From a bacterium (lineage in GTDB: Bacteria; UBP7; UBA6624): 49,507 nt of DNA. The stretch covers positions 1 through 49,507 of the forward strand of contig PBAU01000013.1 in assembly GCA_002716355.1 (NCBI GenBank), given 5' to 3'. Below the pieces are notes generated by a model. It had not been told where the DNA came from. It did no database searches and worked only from the letters and a program-made list of their open reading frames with translations. A program made the position numbers and the translations under genes. Within the stretch, counting starts at the first letter, position 1, and the number at the start of each line of letters is the position of its first letter. Below, piece by piece: positions 27,780 to 36,383 of this stretch.

Positions 27780-27929
27780 ATGAAGAAAAGTGAAAATTCA
27801 AACAATGATAAAGATCAATACAGTGTAGGAATGATTGTTTTGAGCATGGCTTTTTTTGCCAGTGAAAATCCTGCCTTAGGTATTATTTTCTTGGTAGTTG
27901 CAATAGCCCCATCCTTAGAGAAAAATTAA
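27780..27929 (+). CDS. 49-residue membrane protein, unknown
   Basis: This ORF starts at the ATG at 27780 and reads MKKSENSNNDKDQYSVG then one or two hydrophobic stretches (MIVLSMAFFAS and LGIIFLVVAIAPSL) and a short basic end. The open frame could extend leftward, but that would run through the tRNA, so I reject the longer form. No ribosome site is obvious. It ends 16 bp before the convergent SMUG1 gene. Support is modest. Confidence 0.5.
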   Translation: MKKSENSNNDKDQYSVGMIVLSMAFFASENPALGIIFLVVAIAPSLEKN

Positions 27930-27945
27930 AAATAAAACCCAAAAA

Positions 27946-28659
27946 CTACATCAAACCATACGAAATCATCTGCTGAGTTGCTAAGTTTGACCAACCTTTA
28001 TTTGCTAAGGGACTTGCTGGTGATGGATGAAGCACTTTGCCAATTTCTACATTTCTATTTTTAAGAATTTTTCTTGCTTTAGATTCTGCATAATTACCGA
28101 TCCCAATAACCCACTTGCAATTCATAGCCATCACCAAATCTAATAAAAATTCACCACATAACTCTTCAAGAGCAAGCCTTTCGGTTAAATTTATTTTTTC
28201 AGGTGTAATGTTCCTGCCTTGGGTGTCAAAAAAAGCCAATGGGCAATAATTATGCACAAAACAATTACAAAAAAAATTATCGGCATTGCTCCAGTTCTCC
28301 TCAACCCACGCCCAAAACCTAGATCCTGAAACCTCCTGTCTGGAACAGGCAAAACCATCAATTGGCCTTTTGTTATGCTCTAAAGCTGGCTTGCCTATTT
28401 TTGTTTCAATTTTTAAAAAATTTTTAACAGGATGAATTGCGCCAAAAGGAATCCCTGTTTGGGCCATGCCCCAAGGTCCAGGATTCATGCCCATAAATAA
28501 TATATCTTTTTGGCCGTTTCCATATTTTTTCAAATATAAACTATATGAATCAACAGCATACTCAATGGGGTTGTAAACAATCAGATCTCTATCAAAAATC
28601 AAATTATTTAGATTGTTTGAAAAAATTTTGACTTTTTGCAAAATGCTATAACCAGTCAT
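27946..28659 (-). CDS. SMUG1-type uracil-DNA glycosylase
   Basis: This 237-residue protein has the SMUG1 signatures: GMNPGPWGMAQTGIPFG (motif 1, catalytic Asn), FCNCFVHNYCPLAFF and HPSPASPLAN (motif 2, His). SMUG1 is known mainly from animals, with scattered bacterial homologues. Known role: base-excision removal of uracil and 5-hydroxymethyluracil from DNA. It overlaps the PqqB-like gene by 4 bp (ATGA), at the 3' end of a run that includes the MazG-like gene, fitting nucleotide-pool or DNA quality control. Confidence 0.88.
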   Translation of the reverse strand: MTGYSILQKVKIFSNNLNNLIFDRDLIVYNPIEYAVDSYSLYLKKYGNGQKDILFMGMNPGPWGMAQTGIPFGAIHPVKNFLKIETKIGKPALEHNKRPIDGFACSRQEVSGSRFWAWVEENWSNADNFFCNCFVHNYCPLAFFDTQGRNITPEKINLTERLALEELCGEFLLDLVMAMNCKWVIGIGNYAESKARKILKNRNVEIGKVLHPSPASPLANKGWSNLATQQMISYGLM

Positions 28660-29507
28660 AAAAACGTCAACTCTCCGTCTTCAGCAACACCAAAATGATT
28701 TTCTCTTAATTTTTTAAACTCACTACTTGACTTATCCAATAATGGATTTGTTTGATTGAGGTGAATAAATTTCAATTTTCTTTTCATTTCTACACTTAAA
28801 TCTTTCAGATCTTCAATTAAATTTTCAACAAGTGGATGAGGCACTGAATTGATATTTCTTGAATCCAATTCTTTCCTGTTCCAAAATGTACCATCTAGAT
28901 AAAACACGTCTACTTCATGCAGTATCTTCAAAAAATCACCCTTCCATTTCTGCAAACTGTCACAATCAGGAAAATAACCAATTTTTCGGTCGCCTGTTGC
29001 TATAACATAACCAAAAGTATCCCCTTTTGCCCTATGAGGAACCTTTACAGCTTTAGCTTTAATATTTCTAGTCAAATGAAACAAATTTCCTTCCGTTATC
29101 TTTTCAAAAAAAATATTTGTGTTGAATTCAAAAATGTCACAATACTTTTTAATTATTGAAATGTTGTCACAGCTTGAAAAAATTTTAAAATCTTGATGAT
29201 TTAACCCTTCCTTGCTCAACCAACCAAGGCCCCCTATGTGTCCCCAATGGGTATGGGTAATGAGTATTCCTGAAAGAGGGTTTTTTGATAATTCTAAAAG
29301 TTTATCTAGCTGATAAGGCAAATGCGGAGTTGCATCTATCAAAAAACTTTTTTTCTCTATTCTGTCAACAATCCCCAAGCATGTTATTTTTTCTTTGATT
29401 ATTGCATTTTGAAAATATTCTTGCTGTTTCATGTTAAGAGAACCCACATGAGGGTAACCACCATCCTGCACAATACCTAAAACTATTCCAAAAAAATCTT
29501 TACTCAA
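28656..29507 (-). CDS. Metallo-beta-lactamase-fold hydrolase, PqqB-like
   Basis: This 283-residue protein has the metal site HTHWGHIGG (about 89-97) and a family-typical start with FGIVLGIVQDGGYPHVG. A second-site His appears in the KVPHRAKGDTFG region and Asp in FPDCD. The N-terminal pattern resembles PqqB, but no pqq genes are in the window, so the substrate is unknown. Translation probably begins at TTG (29507); no ATG fits before the conserved strand. It overlaps SMUG1 and lies 4 bp after the MazG-like gene. Confidence 0.82.
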   Translation of the reverse strand: MSKDFFGIVLGIVQDGGYPHVGSLNMKQQEYFQNAIIKEKITCLGIVDRIEKKSFLIDATPHLPYQLDKLLELSKNPLSGILITHTHWGHIGGLGWLSKEGLNHQDFKIFSSCDNISIIKKYCDIFEFNTNIFFEKITEGNLFHLTRNIKAKAVKVPHRAKGDTFGYVIATGDRKIGYFPDCDSLQKWKGDFLKILHEVDVFYLDGTFWNRKELDSRNINSVPHPLVENLIEDLKDLSVEMKRKLKFIHLNQTNPLLDKSSSEFKKLRENHFGVAEDGELTFL

Positions 29508-29511
29508 ATGC

Positions 29512-29958
29512 TTATTGCTTCAAATCCTTTTTTAGGATTTCTTGGATTTTTGGTTCAGGTTTCCAGTAACCAGGACCCTTTAAGACTTTACCTCTGTCAT
29601 CATAAATAGGATTTCCATCCTGGTCCAACTTAGAGAAATTTGAATCCATAATAACATTCAAAATATCCTCCATTGGAAGACCCCAGCTTTGAGCCTGGGT
29701 GAAACAATAAACAACTATATCCCCTAGCCAATCAGAAACTGCTGTAAGTATCTCAAGCTGTTCCTCCTTGGACAAATCTTTGCCTTTTTTACCCTTGTAC
29801 ATTTCGAAAATATCTTCAGCTTCCTTTACCTCTTCAAGAATAATATCTTGAAACCCCTCTAAAGTTTTCAATTCACGTAATCTTGGGCTTGAAGGCATAT
29901 CAAGCTTATACATACTGTTGAATTTTTTTATATCATTAATAAATTTTTTAGAAACCAT
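29512..29958 (-). CDS. MazG-like nucleotide pyrophosphohydrolase
   Basis: This 148-residue all-alpha protein has the metal-binding EExxE...ExxD pattern: EEVKEAED near residue 40 and VSDWLGDIVV near residue 75, then FSKLDQDGNPIYDDRGKVLK. This fits the MazG/dUTPase-like NTP pyrophosphohydrolase superfamily, which hydrolyses dNTPs or NTPs to monophosphates. A housecleaning role with the adjacent uracil-DNA glycosylase is likely but not shown. The PhoD gene ends directly upstream. Confidence 0.82.
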   Translation of the reverse strand: MVSKKFINDIKKFNSMYKLDMPSSPRLRELKTLEGFQDIILEEVKEAEDIFEMYKGKKGKDLSKEEQLEILTAVSDWLGDIVVYCFTQAQSWGLPMEDILNVIMDSNFSKLDQDGNPIYDDRGKVLKGPGYWKPEPKIQEILKKDLKQ

Positions 29959-31389
29959 TTACTCGTCAATCCTTTCTGCCGACCAAGAATACCGATATTC
30001 ATTTTCATCTGAGAACTTCCACTCTCCAAACATGAAATCCTGATTTCTGCTTAATGAAAATCGCACTTGCCCACTTTTTGGATTAGAGGAAGGGTTTTCC
30101 CATTCAGCTTTCAGAACAATTTTGTCACCAATACGTGTGACCAATCCTCTAAATGTTCCTATTGGCAATCCTGTTTCTGGATCGCTGTAACTACCTAAAT
30201 AATATGTTTTTCCTTTTTCTTTCACTTTCTTAACCTGCATTAAACCATAAGAAGAGTCCCAATCACCTTCAAACTTAGGAGTAAAAAAATTTCGATATAT
30301 AGATGAGCTGATAAGTTTCTTTTCGAGTGTGTATTTAGGATTACTCAGGCTGCTCAAATTAAAAGAATGAAACAACTTCTCCTCTCCTTCAACATTTATT
30401 ATGCCCAGCTTTATCGTTGGGTCGCTGAGGTCCCAATCAATTTCAACAAATCCAAAATTTTTATCAAGAAAAGGTTTTTTTATTCTGTTTTTATTCGGAG
30501 CAACACCGCTCCAAACATTAGTTAACCCACTTGAAGTAAGGTCATAAAGAGGATAAAGCCCTTCTTTTTCAATCATGGATAACTCAGCCCAATGTGTGTC
30601 TCCACTTAAAAAAATTACGCCTTCCGCCTTTGTTTTTTGAATCAATTGGATCATTCTCTCTCTTTCTAACGGCATATTGGCCCAAGCTTCCCATCCATTA
30701 AACTCAGGAAGAAATTGAGTGCTCATGCCAAACAACCTAACCTTTGCTGGAATTTGAAGCTGTTCCTCAAGCCATTGCCATTGCTCCTCACCAAGCATTG
30801 TTGCTTTTTGATCGATTGTTGGAACATATGAACCCATAAATCTTTGAGACATGCGGTCATTTCTTGGGCTTGAAGAAAGCTTGGTGCGAAATGTCCTCAC
30901 ATCCAAAAGGATTAATTGCACTCTTTGTTCTGCAGGGCCAAAAAGATATGAATGATAAATTCCTGGATGTTGCCATCTTTCTGAATCGTTGGGTTCCTCG
31001 AAAAAATCAAGCATTACCTTTTTGGATTCTTCTTTTTTGGGATACTCTAAACCTCCATCGTTGACTCCATAATCATGATCATCCCAGGTTGCAACAACAA
31101 ATGAATTTCTTTTTAACATTTGATAACCGGGTTTTTGTCCAAGCTTCTCATATTGAGCCTTAAGATGATCCATATTTTCAGTATCACCATAAACATTATC
31201 TCCAAGGAACATGAAAACGTCAGGACCCCAATCATTAACTGCAGACCAAATAATCTGCTCTGCATTTTGATTTGCACAGGACCCAAAAGCGATTCTTGTG
31301 ACCACTTTATCAAATGCTTCTTGTGCCTTTAATTCAAATAAATTAAACCAAACAGAGAAAACAAAAAATAATAAAAGTCTTTTACACAT
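29959..31389 (-). CDS. PhoD-like phosphatase/phosphodiesterase, exported
   Basis: I start at 31389, giving 476 residues with the signal peptide KRLLLFFVFSVWFNLFELKA. The open frame extends to 31542, but that extension is Cys-rich and runs over repeats. Metal-binding motifs of the PhoD family are present: FGSCANQN, FLGDNVYGD, TWDDHDYGVNDGG, LLDVRTFR and LSGDTHWAELS. Known role: calcium/iron-dependent hydrolysis of phosphate esters outside the cytoplasm. The C-terminal ~130 residues form a separate beta-rich domain. It is the promoter-proximal gene of the unit leading to SMUG1. Confidence 0.9.
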   Translation of the reverse strand: MCKRLLLFFVFSVWFNLFELKAQEAFDKVVTRIAFGSCANQNAEQIIWSAVNDWGPDVFMFLGDNVYGDTENMDHLKAQYEKLGQKPGYQMLKRNSFVVATWDDHDYGVNDGGLEYPKKEESKKVMLDFFEEPNDSERWQHPGIYHSYLFGPAEQRVQLILLDVRTFRTKLSSSPRNDRMSQRFMGSYVPTIDQKATMLGEEQWQWLEEQLQIPAKVRLFGMSTQFLPEFNGWEAWANMPLERERMIQLIQKTKAEGVIFLSGDTHWAELSMIEKEGLYPLYDLTSSGLTNVWSGVAPNKNRIKKPFLDKNFGFVEIDWDLSDPTIKLGIINVEGEEKLFHSFNLSSLSNPKYTLEKKLISSSIYRNFFTPKFEGDWDSSYGLMQVKKVKEKGKTYYLGSYSDPETGLPIGTFRGLVTRIGDKIVLKAEWENPSSNPKSGQVRFSLSRNQDFMFGEWKFSDENEYRYSWSAERIDE

Positions 31390-31400
31390 ACAGATTAATT

Positions 31401-31478
31401 TTATACGCTTCGCCAGCGCGCAAGCGCATATACATCGCACATAATGCGATCGAACATGCGCGCAAGCGTATGTATAAA
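31401..31478. repeat. GC-rich dyad and direct-repeat region
   Basis: Two direct repeats GCGCGCAAGCG (31416-31426 and 31458-31468, 42 bp apart) flank a perfect inverted repeat ATCGCA/TGCGAT (31434-31439 and 31445-31450). ATACGCTT (31403-31410) is complementary to AAGCGTAT (31464-31471), so the whole block could fold as one long structure. It is strikingly GC-rich and alternating for this AT-rich region. It lies between divergent starts (PhoD gene and orphan gene at 31576). Confidence 0.6.
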
Positions 31479-31513
31479 GAAACCAACAACACTTATCCCA
31501 AGTATATGTATTA

Positions 31514-31529
31514 GTGAATTTAAATTCAC
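31514..31529. promoter_or_regulatory. Perfect 16-bp palindrome GTGAATTTAAATTCAC
   Basis: The 16 bp are fully self-complementary, centred 54 bp upstream of the plus-strand ATG at 31576 and near the divergent start of the PhoD gene. It has the size and position of a dimeric repressor or activator site. It is not the CRP form (the GTGA arms are 8, not 6, apart). Confidence 0.5.
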
Positions 31530-31575
31530 AGCCCTTTATCACATTGATTTTAGGGAATAATTAGGAGGTATATTT

Positions 31576-32121
31576 ATGTCTATAGACAAACTAAAAACTT
31601 TAGCACAAACTGCATTATTCATAGTTTTGGCAGTGGGAATGTGGAGAGTGTTAGATGCATCAGCAACATATATCATGAGTGCAGACAGTATGACTGGGCG
31701 TATTGATGGAATTCTTGTTGAATACCAAACAGCTGTAGGTGACGTTGGCGACAAGCTAAACACAATGATGGATGCTCAAATTGAAGTAGTTGGAGCTATT
31801 GAACAAAGTGTTTCAGCTTCAACTTCACTAATTGAACAAAGCAAAGAAAGAATCACCTGGGCAGCAAACATGTCTGAAAATCTTTTTCCTGCAGAAGCGC
31901 AGACAAATATCGGATCATTGTTAAGAATGGCTGTTGCAGCTTTGACTGATGCTATAACTTATCTTGTAGAAAACCCAGATGATGTCAATGGAGCATTAGA
32001 AGGTTTATTTGCTGCTTGGAGGGAAGCGGCACCTATGAATACAATGGCTCAAGATTTACAAGATGCTGTAGATGGTTGGATGGGTACAACTATCGATCAA
32101 GTGGAAACTTTAAACGAGTAA
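31576..32121 (+). CDS. Orphan membrane-anchored coiled-coil protein, unknown
   Basis: This 181-residue protein has one N-terminal helix (about 8-25, TLAQTALFIVLAVGMWRVL) followed by long amphipathic stretches around residues 40-100 (EYQTAVGDVGDKLNTMMDAQ, IEQSKERITWAANM) that look like a coiled coil, then a C-terminal Ala-rich half. I recognise no family. The gene has a strong AGGAGG site 7 bp before ATG, a dyad-rich upstream region and its own terminator, so it may be highly expressed and separately regulated. The neighbour on each side is on the minus strand. Confidence 0.8.
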   Translation: MSIDKLKTLAQTALFIVLAVGMWRVLDASATYIMSADSMTGRIDGILVEYQTAVGDVGDKLNTMMDAQIEVVGAIEQSVSASTSLIEQSKERITWAANMSENLFPAEAQTNIGSLLRMAVAALTDAITYLVENPDDVNGALEGLFAAWREAAPMNTMAQDLQDAVDGWMGTTIDQVETLNE

Positions 32122-32136
32122 CGCTTGACTTTCGTT

Positions 32137-32161
32137 AAAAGGGAGGGCGACCTCCCTTTTT
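32137..32161. terminator. Bidirectional Rho-independent terminator
   Basis: AAAAGGGAGG (32137-32146), loop GCGA, CCTCCCTTTT (32151-32160) then T. The stem is perfect with A/T flanks on both strands, so it can end the orphan gene at 31576 and the convergent cstA-like gene at 32170. Confidence 0.9.
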
Positions 32162-32169
32162 AACATTCC

Positions 32170-33810
32170 TCAACTCACCTTCTTCTTCTTTAAAACCTGA
32201 AATGATTCTTGGATTATTAAAATTGCAAGAATGAAAATTCCTAAACCAACAGAGAAAGGTTCCCATTGTTTTTCAGTATAAAAAGTATTCAAATTAATAA
32301 CCATAGCCCATATGGTCATCGAAAATAAAAACATCATGGGCCAATAGGTTAACCAAGTTGGTTTTTTTGTTTTTGCAAGCCAAACAGTTATGACAAGCAA
32401 TGCTAAGCCCCCAAGCAACTGATTGGTTGTTCCAAAAAGAGACCATAACGTTAATCCAGCTGGCTTTCCGCCTATTTTCATAAATGCAAAAAATGCTATT
32501 GAAACTATGGCAAAAAACCCAGCCGTATATTTGTTTTGCAGCTTAGAAAGGTTGAATGATTTACCAATTTCCTCTACGTTGTATCTTAAAAGCCTTGTAG
32601 CGCTATCTAATGTGGTCATAGCAAAAGCTATTGTGACAACAGCAACAAATGTTTGTGAAAACGTTACGTCTAAACCAAGCCCGGCAATCATATTGCCGCC
32701 ACCAACAATAAAAGATGACAAAGCACCTCCTTCTATAGAGTTCCAAACCATATAATTTTTATTCCAAAAATCCTCTCCAACTCCAGACGTGCAAGCAATT
32801 ATCACCAAGATTGCGAACGCTCCTTCCAGCAACATTGCTCCATAACCAAGCATTTGGCTATCTGTTCTTTTTTCTAGCTGTCTAACAGTAGTGCCACTTG
32901 AAACCAAGCAGTGAAAACCTGAAATTGCCCCACACGCTACCGTAATAAACAGAAATGGGAATATAGATGGAGCCCCTTCAACAACTGGCTGTATTGCTGG
33001 AGCAACCATTTGAAAATCCTGATTTCCGAAAAACAAACCTAGTGTAATTGCGCCTAAAAAAACATAAAGTTTGTAAGAGTTTAAATAATCCCTTGGTGTT
33101 AGCAGTAACCAAACAGGTAAAACACTTGCTAACATTGCATAAACTAATAATATTGTTATCCATTGTTCCGAAGTGCCCCATTCGACAGGATTTTTGATAC
33201 CAATCAAGATCAATCCTAGATTCAAACCTACACCTACAATTGAAGCAGGAACCAGCGGCACTCCCATTTTCTTCAACGCAGTTCCAAAAATCATAGCAAC
33301 AGCAATCAATCCAAAAACAGGAACTATAACTTCATGGAATTTCCCAAAAAGTCCAGCAATCAATATCGCAAAAACACCCATTGCTAAAGCAAGTAAAAAG
33401 AAAATAATAATTAAAAAAAGATTTTTTGCTCTTTTGCCAACAATTTCTTCTGTTATGTCGCCAATACCTCTTCCTTGATGATTCAAACTGGCAGCCAATG
33501 ATCCAAAATCATGGACTCCACCAATAAAAATTGAACCCAAAACAACCCAAAGCAATGCCGGTGCCCAACCCCAAATTACCGCAATTGCAGGACCTACAAT
33601 TGGTCCTAAACCAGCAATGCTAGCAAATTGATGTCCAAATAAAATCCATCTGTTTGTTGGAACATATTCAACACCGTCATTCTTTTCTACAGCAGGAGAT
33701 TTTTTATTATCGTTTATTTGAAAAATCCTCTTTCTTAAAAACCCTCCATAAAATCGATATGCGATCAATAACAACAAAAATGAAACAATGGTGATGGTTG
33801 AGGCGTTCAT
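32170..33810 (-). CDS. cstA: CstA-family transporter (carbon starvation protein A)
   Basis: This 546-residue polytopic protein has about fourteen membrane segments and the CstA N-terminus with FGHQFASIAGLGPIVGPAIA near residue 60. HDFGSLAASLNHQGRGIGD and FHCLVSSGTTVRQL are also family motifs. Known role: peptide or pyruvate uptake induced by carbon starvation. It is shorter than E. coli CstA (701 residues), matching the short subgroup. Its start overlaps the DegT gene stop by ATGA, an unusual partner for CstA. Confidence 0.93.
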   Translation of the reverse strand: MNASTITIVSFLLLLIAYRFYGGFLRKRIFQINDNKKSPAVEKNDGVEYVPTNRWILFGHQFASIAGLGPIVGPAIAVIWGWAPALLWVVLGSIFIGGVHDFGSLAASLNHQGRGIGDITEEIVGKRAKNLFLIIIFFLLALAMGVFAILIAGLFGKFHEVIVPVFGLIAVAMIFGTALKKMGVPLVPASIVGVGLNLGLILIGIKNPVEWGTSEQWITILLVYAMLASVLPVWLLLTPRDYLNSYKLYVFLGAITLGLFFGNQDFQMVAPAIQPVVEGAPSIFPFLFITVACGAISGFHCLVSSGTTVRQLEKRTDSQMLGYGAMLLEGAFAILVIIACTSGVGEDFWNKNYMVWNSIEGGALSSFIVGGGNMIAGLGLDVTFSQTFVAVVTIAFAMTTLDSATRLLRYNVEEIGKSFNLSKLQNKYTAGFFAIVSIAFFAFMKIGGKPAGLTLWSLFGTTNQLLGGLALLVITVWLAKTKKPTWLTYWPMMFLFSMTIWAMVINLNTFYTEKQWEPFSVGLGIFILAILIIQESFQVLKKKKVS

Positions 33811-34934
33811 TGAGCAATCTCACTTATAGACTGAAGCAAAGCTTCCACTACCTGTTTTTGTTGTTCTGGTTTTATCTCAGGCCATATAGGAAGAGATAAA
33901 ACCTCTTTAGACAACCTTTCAGACACAGGACAATCTGGGAACCTGTCGCCAAAAACAGGCAATTTATTCGCAGGTATGGGGTAATAAACCATACTGATTA
34001 CACCCTTTTCATACATTTTTTCTTTTACCTTGTCTCTGTCTAAATTCGGAATACGGATTGTGTACTGATGGAAAATATGTCCACAAGTTATCTCAGGAGC
34101 GATAACTTGATTACATCCATTCAATAAACTATCATATCGTTCTGCTGCTTCCCTTCTTTGCATGTTCCATTTATCAATATGTTTCAATTTCACTCTCAAG
34201 ATTGCTGCCTGAATCGCATCCAACCTGCTGTTGTAACCCAACAACTCATTGTTATAACGTGATTTTTCACCATGCTGTCGGAGCATCCTAGACTTAATTG
34301 CGATGCTTTCATCATCAGTTGTCAGCAAACCACCATCACCAAAAGCAGATAAGTTTTTAGTCGGATAAAATGAAAAACAACCAATATCACCAAGGGCCCC
34401 TGCTCTAGGTGAACCAGCACCAAAAGCCTGGCAAGCATCTTCAATAATTGGAATTCCACTTGCTACTTCTTTAAGATTGGACATATCTGGCTTTCCATCT
34501 TCCGATCCAGCAATTCGTCCATATAGGTGAACAGGCATTATTGCTTTAGTTCTTTTGTTTATTAAATCTTGGACCTGACATACATCGATATTAAAAGAGC
34601 TTTCTTGAATATCCGCAAAAACCGGTGTTGCACCAACAAGGCATATGGCCTCAGCCGTTGCAAAGAAAGTGAAGGGGCTAGTTACAACCTCATCACCTTC
34701 ACCTACCCCTAATGCACGTAAAGCAATGACTAAAGCATCTGTTCCGGAGTTTAAACCAATTGCATGTTTTGAGCCTATATGTTCAGCACAATCACTTTCA
34801 AAAAGCGCAACTTCATCACCAAGAATGAAATTGCCTGTGTCAATCACTCTGTTTATCGCTTCATCAATCTCCTGACGTATTGAAGCTGTTTGTTCTTGAA
34901 GATCAATTGGCGGAATTATTTTTTTTTCAGGCAT
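33807..34934 (-). CDS. DegT/DnrJ/EryC1/StrS-family PLP sugar aminotransferase
   Basis: I choose the ATG at 34934 (375 residues), where MPEKKIIPPIDLQEQ matches the family start; a TTG at 34991 would overlap the WecB stop. Conserved motifs: GLNSGTDALVIALRALGVG (cofactor-binding loop), SPFTFFATAEA, EDACQAFGA and the PLP Lys in FSFYPTKNLSAFGDGG. Known role: amination of 4-keto (or 3-keto) nucleotide sugars. With WecB upstream it would form an amino-sugar pathway, and its end is coupled to cstA. Ribosome sites are weak for both starts. Confidence 0.9.
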   Translation of the reverse strand: MPEKKIIPPIDLQEQTASIRQEIDEAINRVIDTGNFILGDEVALFESDCAEHIGSKHAIGLNSGTDALVIALRALGVGEGDEVVTSPFTFFATAEAICLVGATPVFADIQESSFNIDVCQVQDLINKRTKAIMPVHLYGRIAGSEDGKPDMSNLKEVASGIPIIEDACQAFGAGSPRAGALGDIGCFSFYPTKNLSAFGDGGLLTTDDESIAIKSRMLRQHGEKSRYNNELLGYNSRLDAIQAAILRVKLKHIDKWNMQRREAAERYDSLLNGCNQVIAPEITCGHIFHQYTIRIPNLDRDKVKEKMYEKGVISMVYYPIPANKLPVFGDRFPDCPVSERLSKEVLSLPIWPEIKPEQQKQVVEALLQSISEIAQ

Positions 34935-34987
34935 ATTTTCTATCTTAATATTATTTGTTCTATTTGTTACTTGATGTTTAACAGTTT

Positions 34988-36088
34988 TCAAACTTTACAC
35001 AAACCGTAGGATTCATGAATAACATTAATTATCCTTTCAGAAGCATGCCCATCACCATAAGGATTTTCTGAAAATGAAATTCTGCCTTGTGAAATTTTTT
35101 CAAAAAAATAACAAAGATTTTTTTGAAATACATCTTGTTTCCTGCCCATTAACATTGACACCCCTAACTCTACACCTTCGATTCTTTCAGTATTATCTCT
35201 AGCAATCGCAACCGGGATCCCTAGGGATGTGGCTTCTTCCTGTATTCCACCAGAATCCGACACAACGAACAAAGACTCTTTGATCAAATTTAACATTTCT
35301 AAATAATTAACCGGCTCCATCAGGGTGACATTATTGATGGAATCCAGAGTTGGCATAATTAGTTTACGTATTTTGGGATTTTTATGAAGGGGAAAAATGA
35401 AATCAAGATTTTGATGCAATTGAGCGAACTTTGCTAGCTCCATTGCAATTCCCTTCAGGTAAATCATGCTATCCTGCCTGTGAAGGGTAATTAAAACCTT
35501 TCTGTTAAAAAGATAATTTTGACACTTTTCAACTCCAGCATTTTTAATAGAGTCAACAATAGTATTGCCAGTGACAAAAATTGATTCCCCTTTAATCCCC
35601 TCTCTGATTAAATTTTGGCGTGATTTTTCAGTAGGAGAAAAATTAAAATCAGCCATTTTGCTAATAAGTACACGATTCATCTCTTCGGGAAATGGCTCCT
35701 TTTCGGTATGCGTTCTTAAACCTGATTCAACATACGCCAAAGGAATCTTTAAAGAATTAGCAACAATAGCTCCACTTAACGTAGATACTGTATCCCCTTG
35801 AATGAATAAACAATCTGGCTTCAATTCAAGCAATTCTTTTTCGATTCTAGGTATTGCCCTGTGCAGAAAGGATATCCACTGTTGATCTCTCTTCATAAGG
35901 TTTAAATTAACATCAGGTTTAATATTAAAAATTCCAAACTGATCATCTGCTTGATCCTGATGTTGACCAGTGGACAAAAGTGTTACTTTATGACTTGTTC
36001 GCTTTCTCAAAGCCTGATAAATAGGTGCGATTTTAATAATTTCAGGCCTGGTTCCAAACAGAAAAGCTAAATTTAACATATCGGTCAT
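34988..36088 (-). CDS. wecB: UDP-GlcNAc 2-epimerase (WecB family)
   Basis: I start at 36088 (366 residues, MTDMLNLAFLFGTRPEIIK), because the longer frame would overlap the divergent zinc-ribbon start. Motifs: GTRPEIIKIAPIY, LLSTGQHQDQ, IQGDTVSTLSG, YVESGLRTHTEKEPFPEEMNR, and SDSGGIQEEATSLGIPV. Known role: interconverts UDP-GlcNAc and UDP-ManNAc in the cytoplasm. The second Met (36079) is also possible. It leads the WecB-DegT-CstA unit, each pair overlapping by 4 bases if the DegT TTG start is used. Confidence 0.9.
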   Translation of the reverse strand: MTDMLNLAFLFGTRPEIIKIAPIYQALRKRTSHKVTLLSTGQHQDQADDQFGIFNIKPDVNLNLMKRDQQWISFLHRAIPRIEKELLELKPDCLFIQGDTVSTLSGAIVANSLKIPLAYVESGLRTHTEKEPFPEEMNRVLISKMADFNFSPTEKSRQNLIREGIKGESIFVTGNTIVDSIKNAGVEKCQNYLFNRKVLITLHRQDSMIYLKGIAMELAKFAQLHQNLDFIFPLHKNPKIRKLIMPTLDSINNVTLMEPVNYLEMLNLIKESLFVVSDSGGIQEEATSLGIPVAIARDNTERIEGVELGVSMLMGRKQDVFQKNLCYFFEKISQGRISFSENPYGDGHASERIINVIHESYGLCKV

Positions 36089-36113
36089 CAATAATAATCC
36101 TAGAATTGAATAC

Positions 36114-36383
36114 GTGAATCCTTTGTATAAATACATAAATACCGATTCAAATTCCTGTGATTATTGTAGTAATAATGGTTTTGAAATAATTCAATCTATA
36201 AAAGATGACCCTGTAGAAAAATGTCCTAAATGCGACTGCAGGGTTACTAAAGTTTTTGGCAGACAAGCAAAAAATTATGCAACAGAAAGAAGAATGAATT
36301 ACTCACATACAAATCAAGATTACAAAAGAATGGGCTTAAAAAAATACAAAAAAACATCTAAAGGCTACAAAAGAGAGGCTTGA
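36114..36383 (+). CDS. FmdB-type zinc-ribbon protein
   Basis: This 89-residue protein starts with GTG. It has two CxxC knuckles, CDYC and CPKC, around FEIIQSIKDDPVEK, the FmdB/putative regulatory-protein pattern (normally YxYxCxxCGxxFE...DDPxxxCPxCG). The remaining C-terminus is Lys-rich (KKYKKTSKGYKREA). Its function is not established; family members are often called regulators. It overlaps the tail of folK on the other strand by 19 bp. Confidence 0.82.
   Translation: MNPLYKYINTDSNSCDYCSNNGFEIIQSIKDDPVEKCPKCDCRVTKVFGRQAKNYATERRMNYSHTNQDYKRMGLKKYKKTSKGYKREA

Noticed and set aside
28656-29507. Naming the metallo-beta-lactamase protein PqqB
   Set aside because: The start resembles PqqB, but no pqqA, C, D or E is in the window, so a specific name is unsafe.
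31401-31529. Possible CRISPR-like repeat array
   Set aside because: Only two copies of an 11-bp repeat with unequal flanks and no cas genes.
31514-31529. CRP-type site
   Set aside because: The GTGA and TCAC arms are separated by 8 bp instead of 6.
31390-31542. N-terminal extension of the PhoD-like protein
   Set aside because: The extra residues are Cys-rich, run through the GC-rich repeats and place the signal peptide internally; the ATG at 31389 fits much better.
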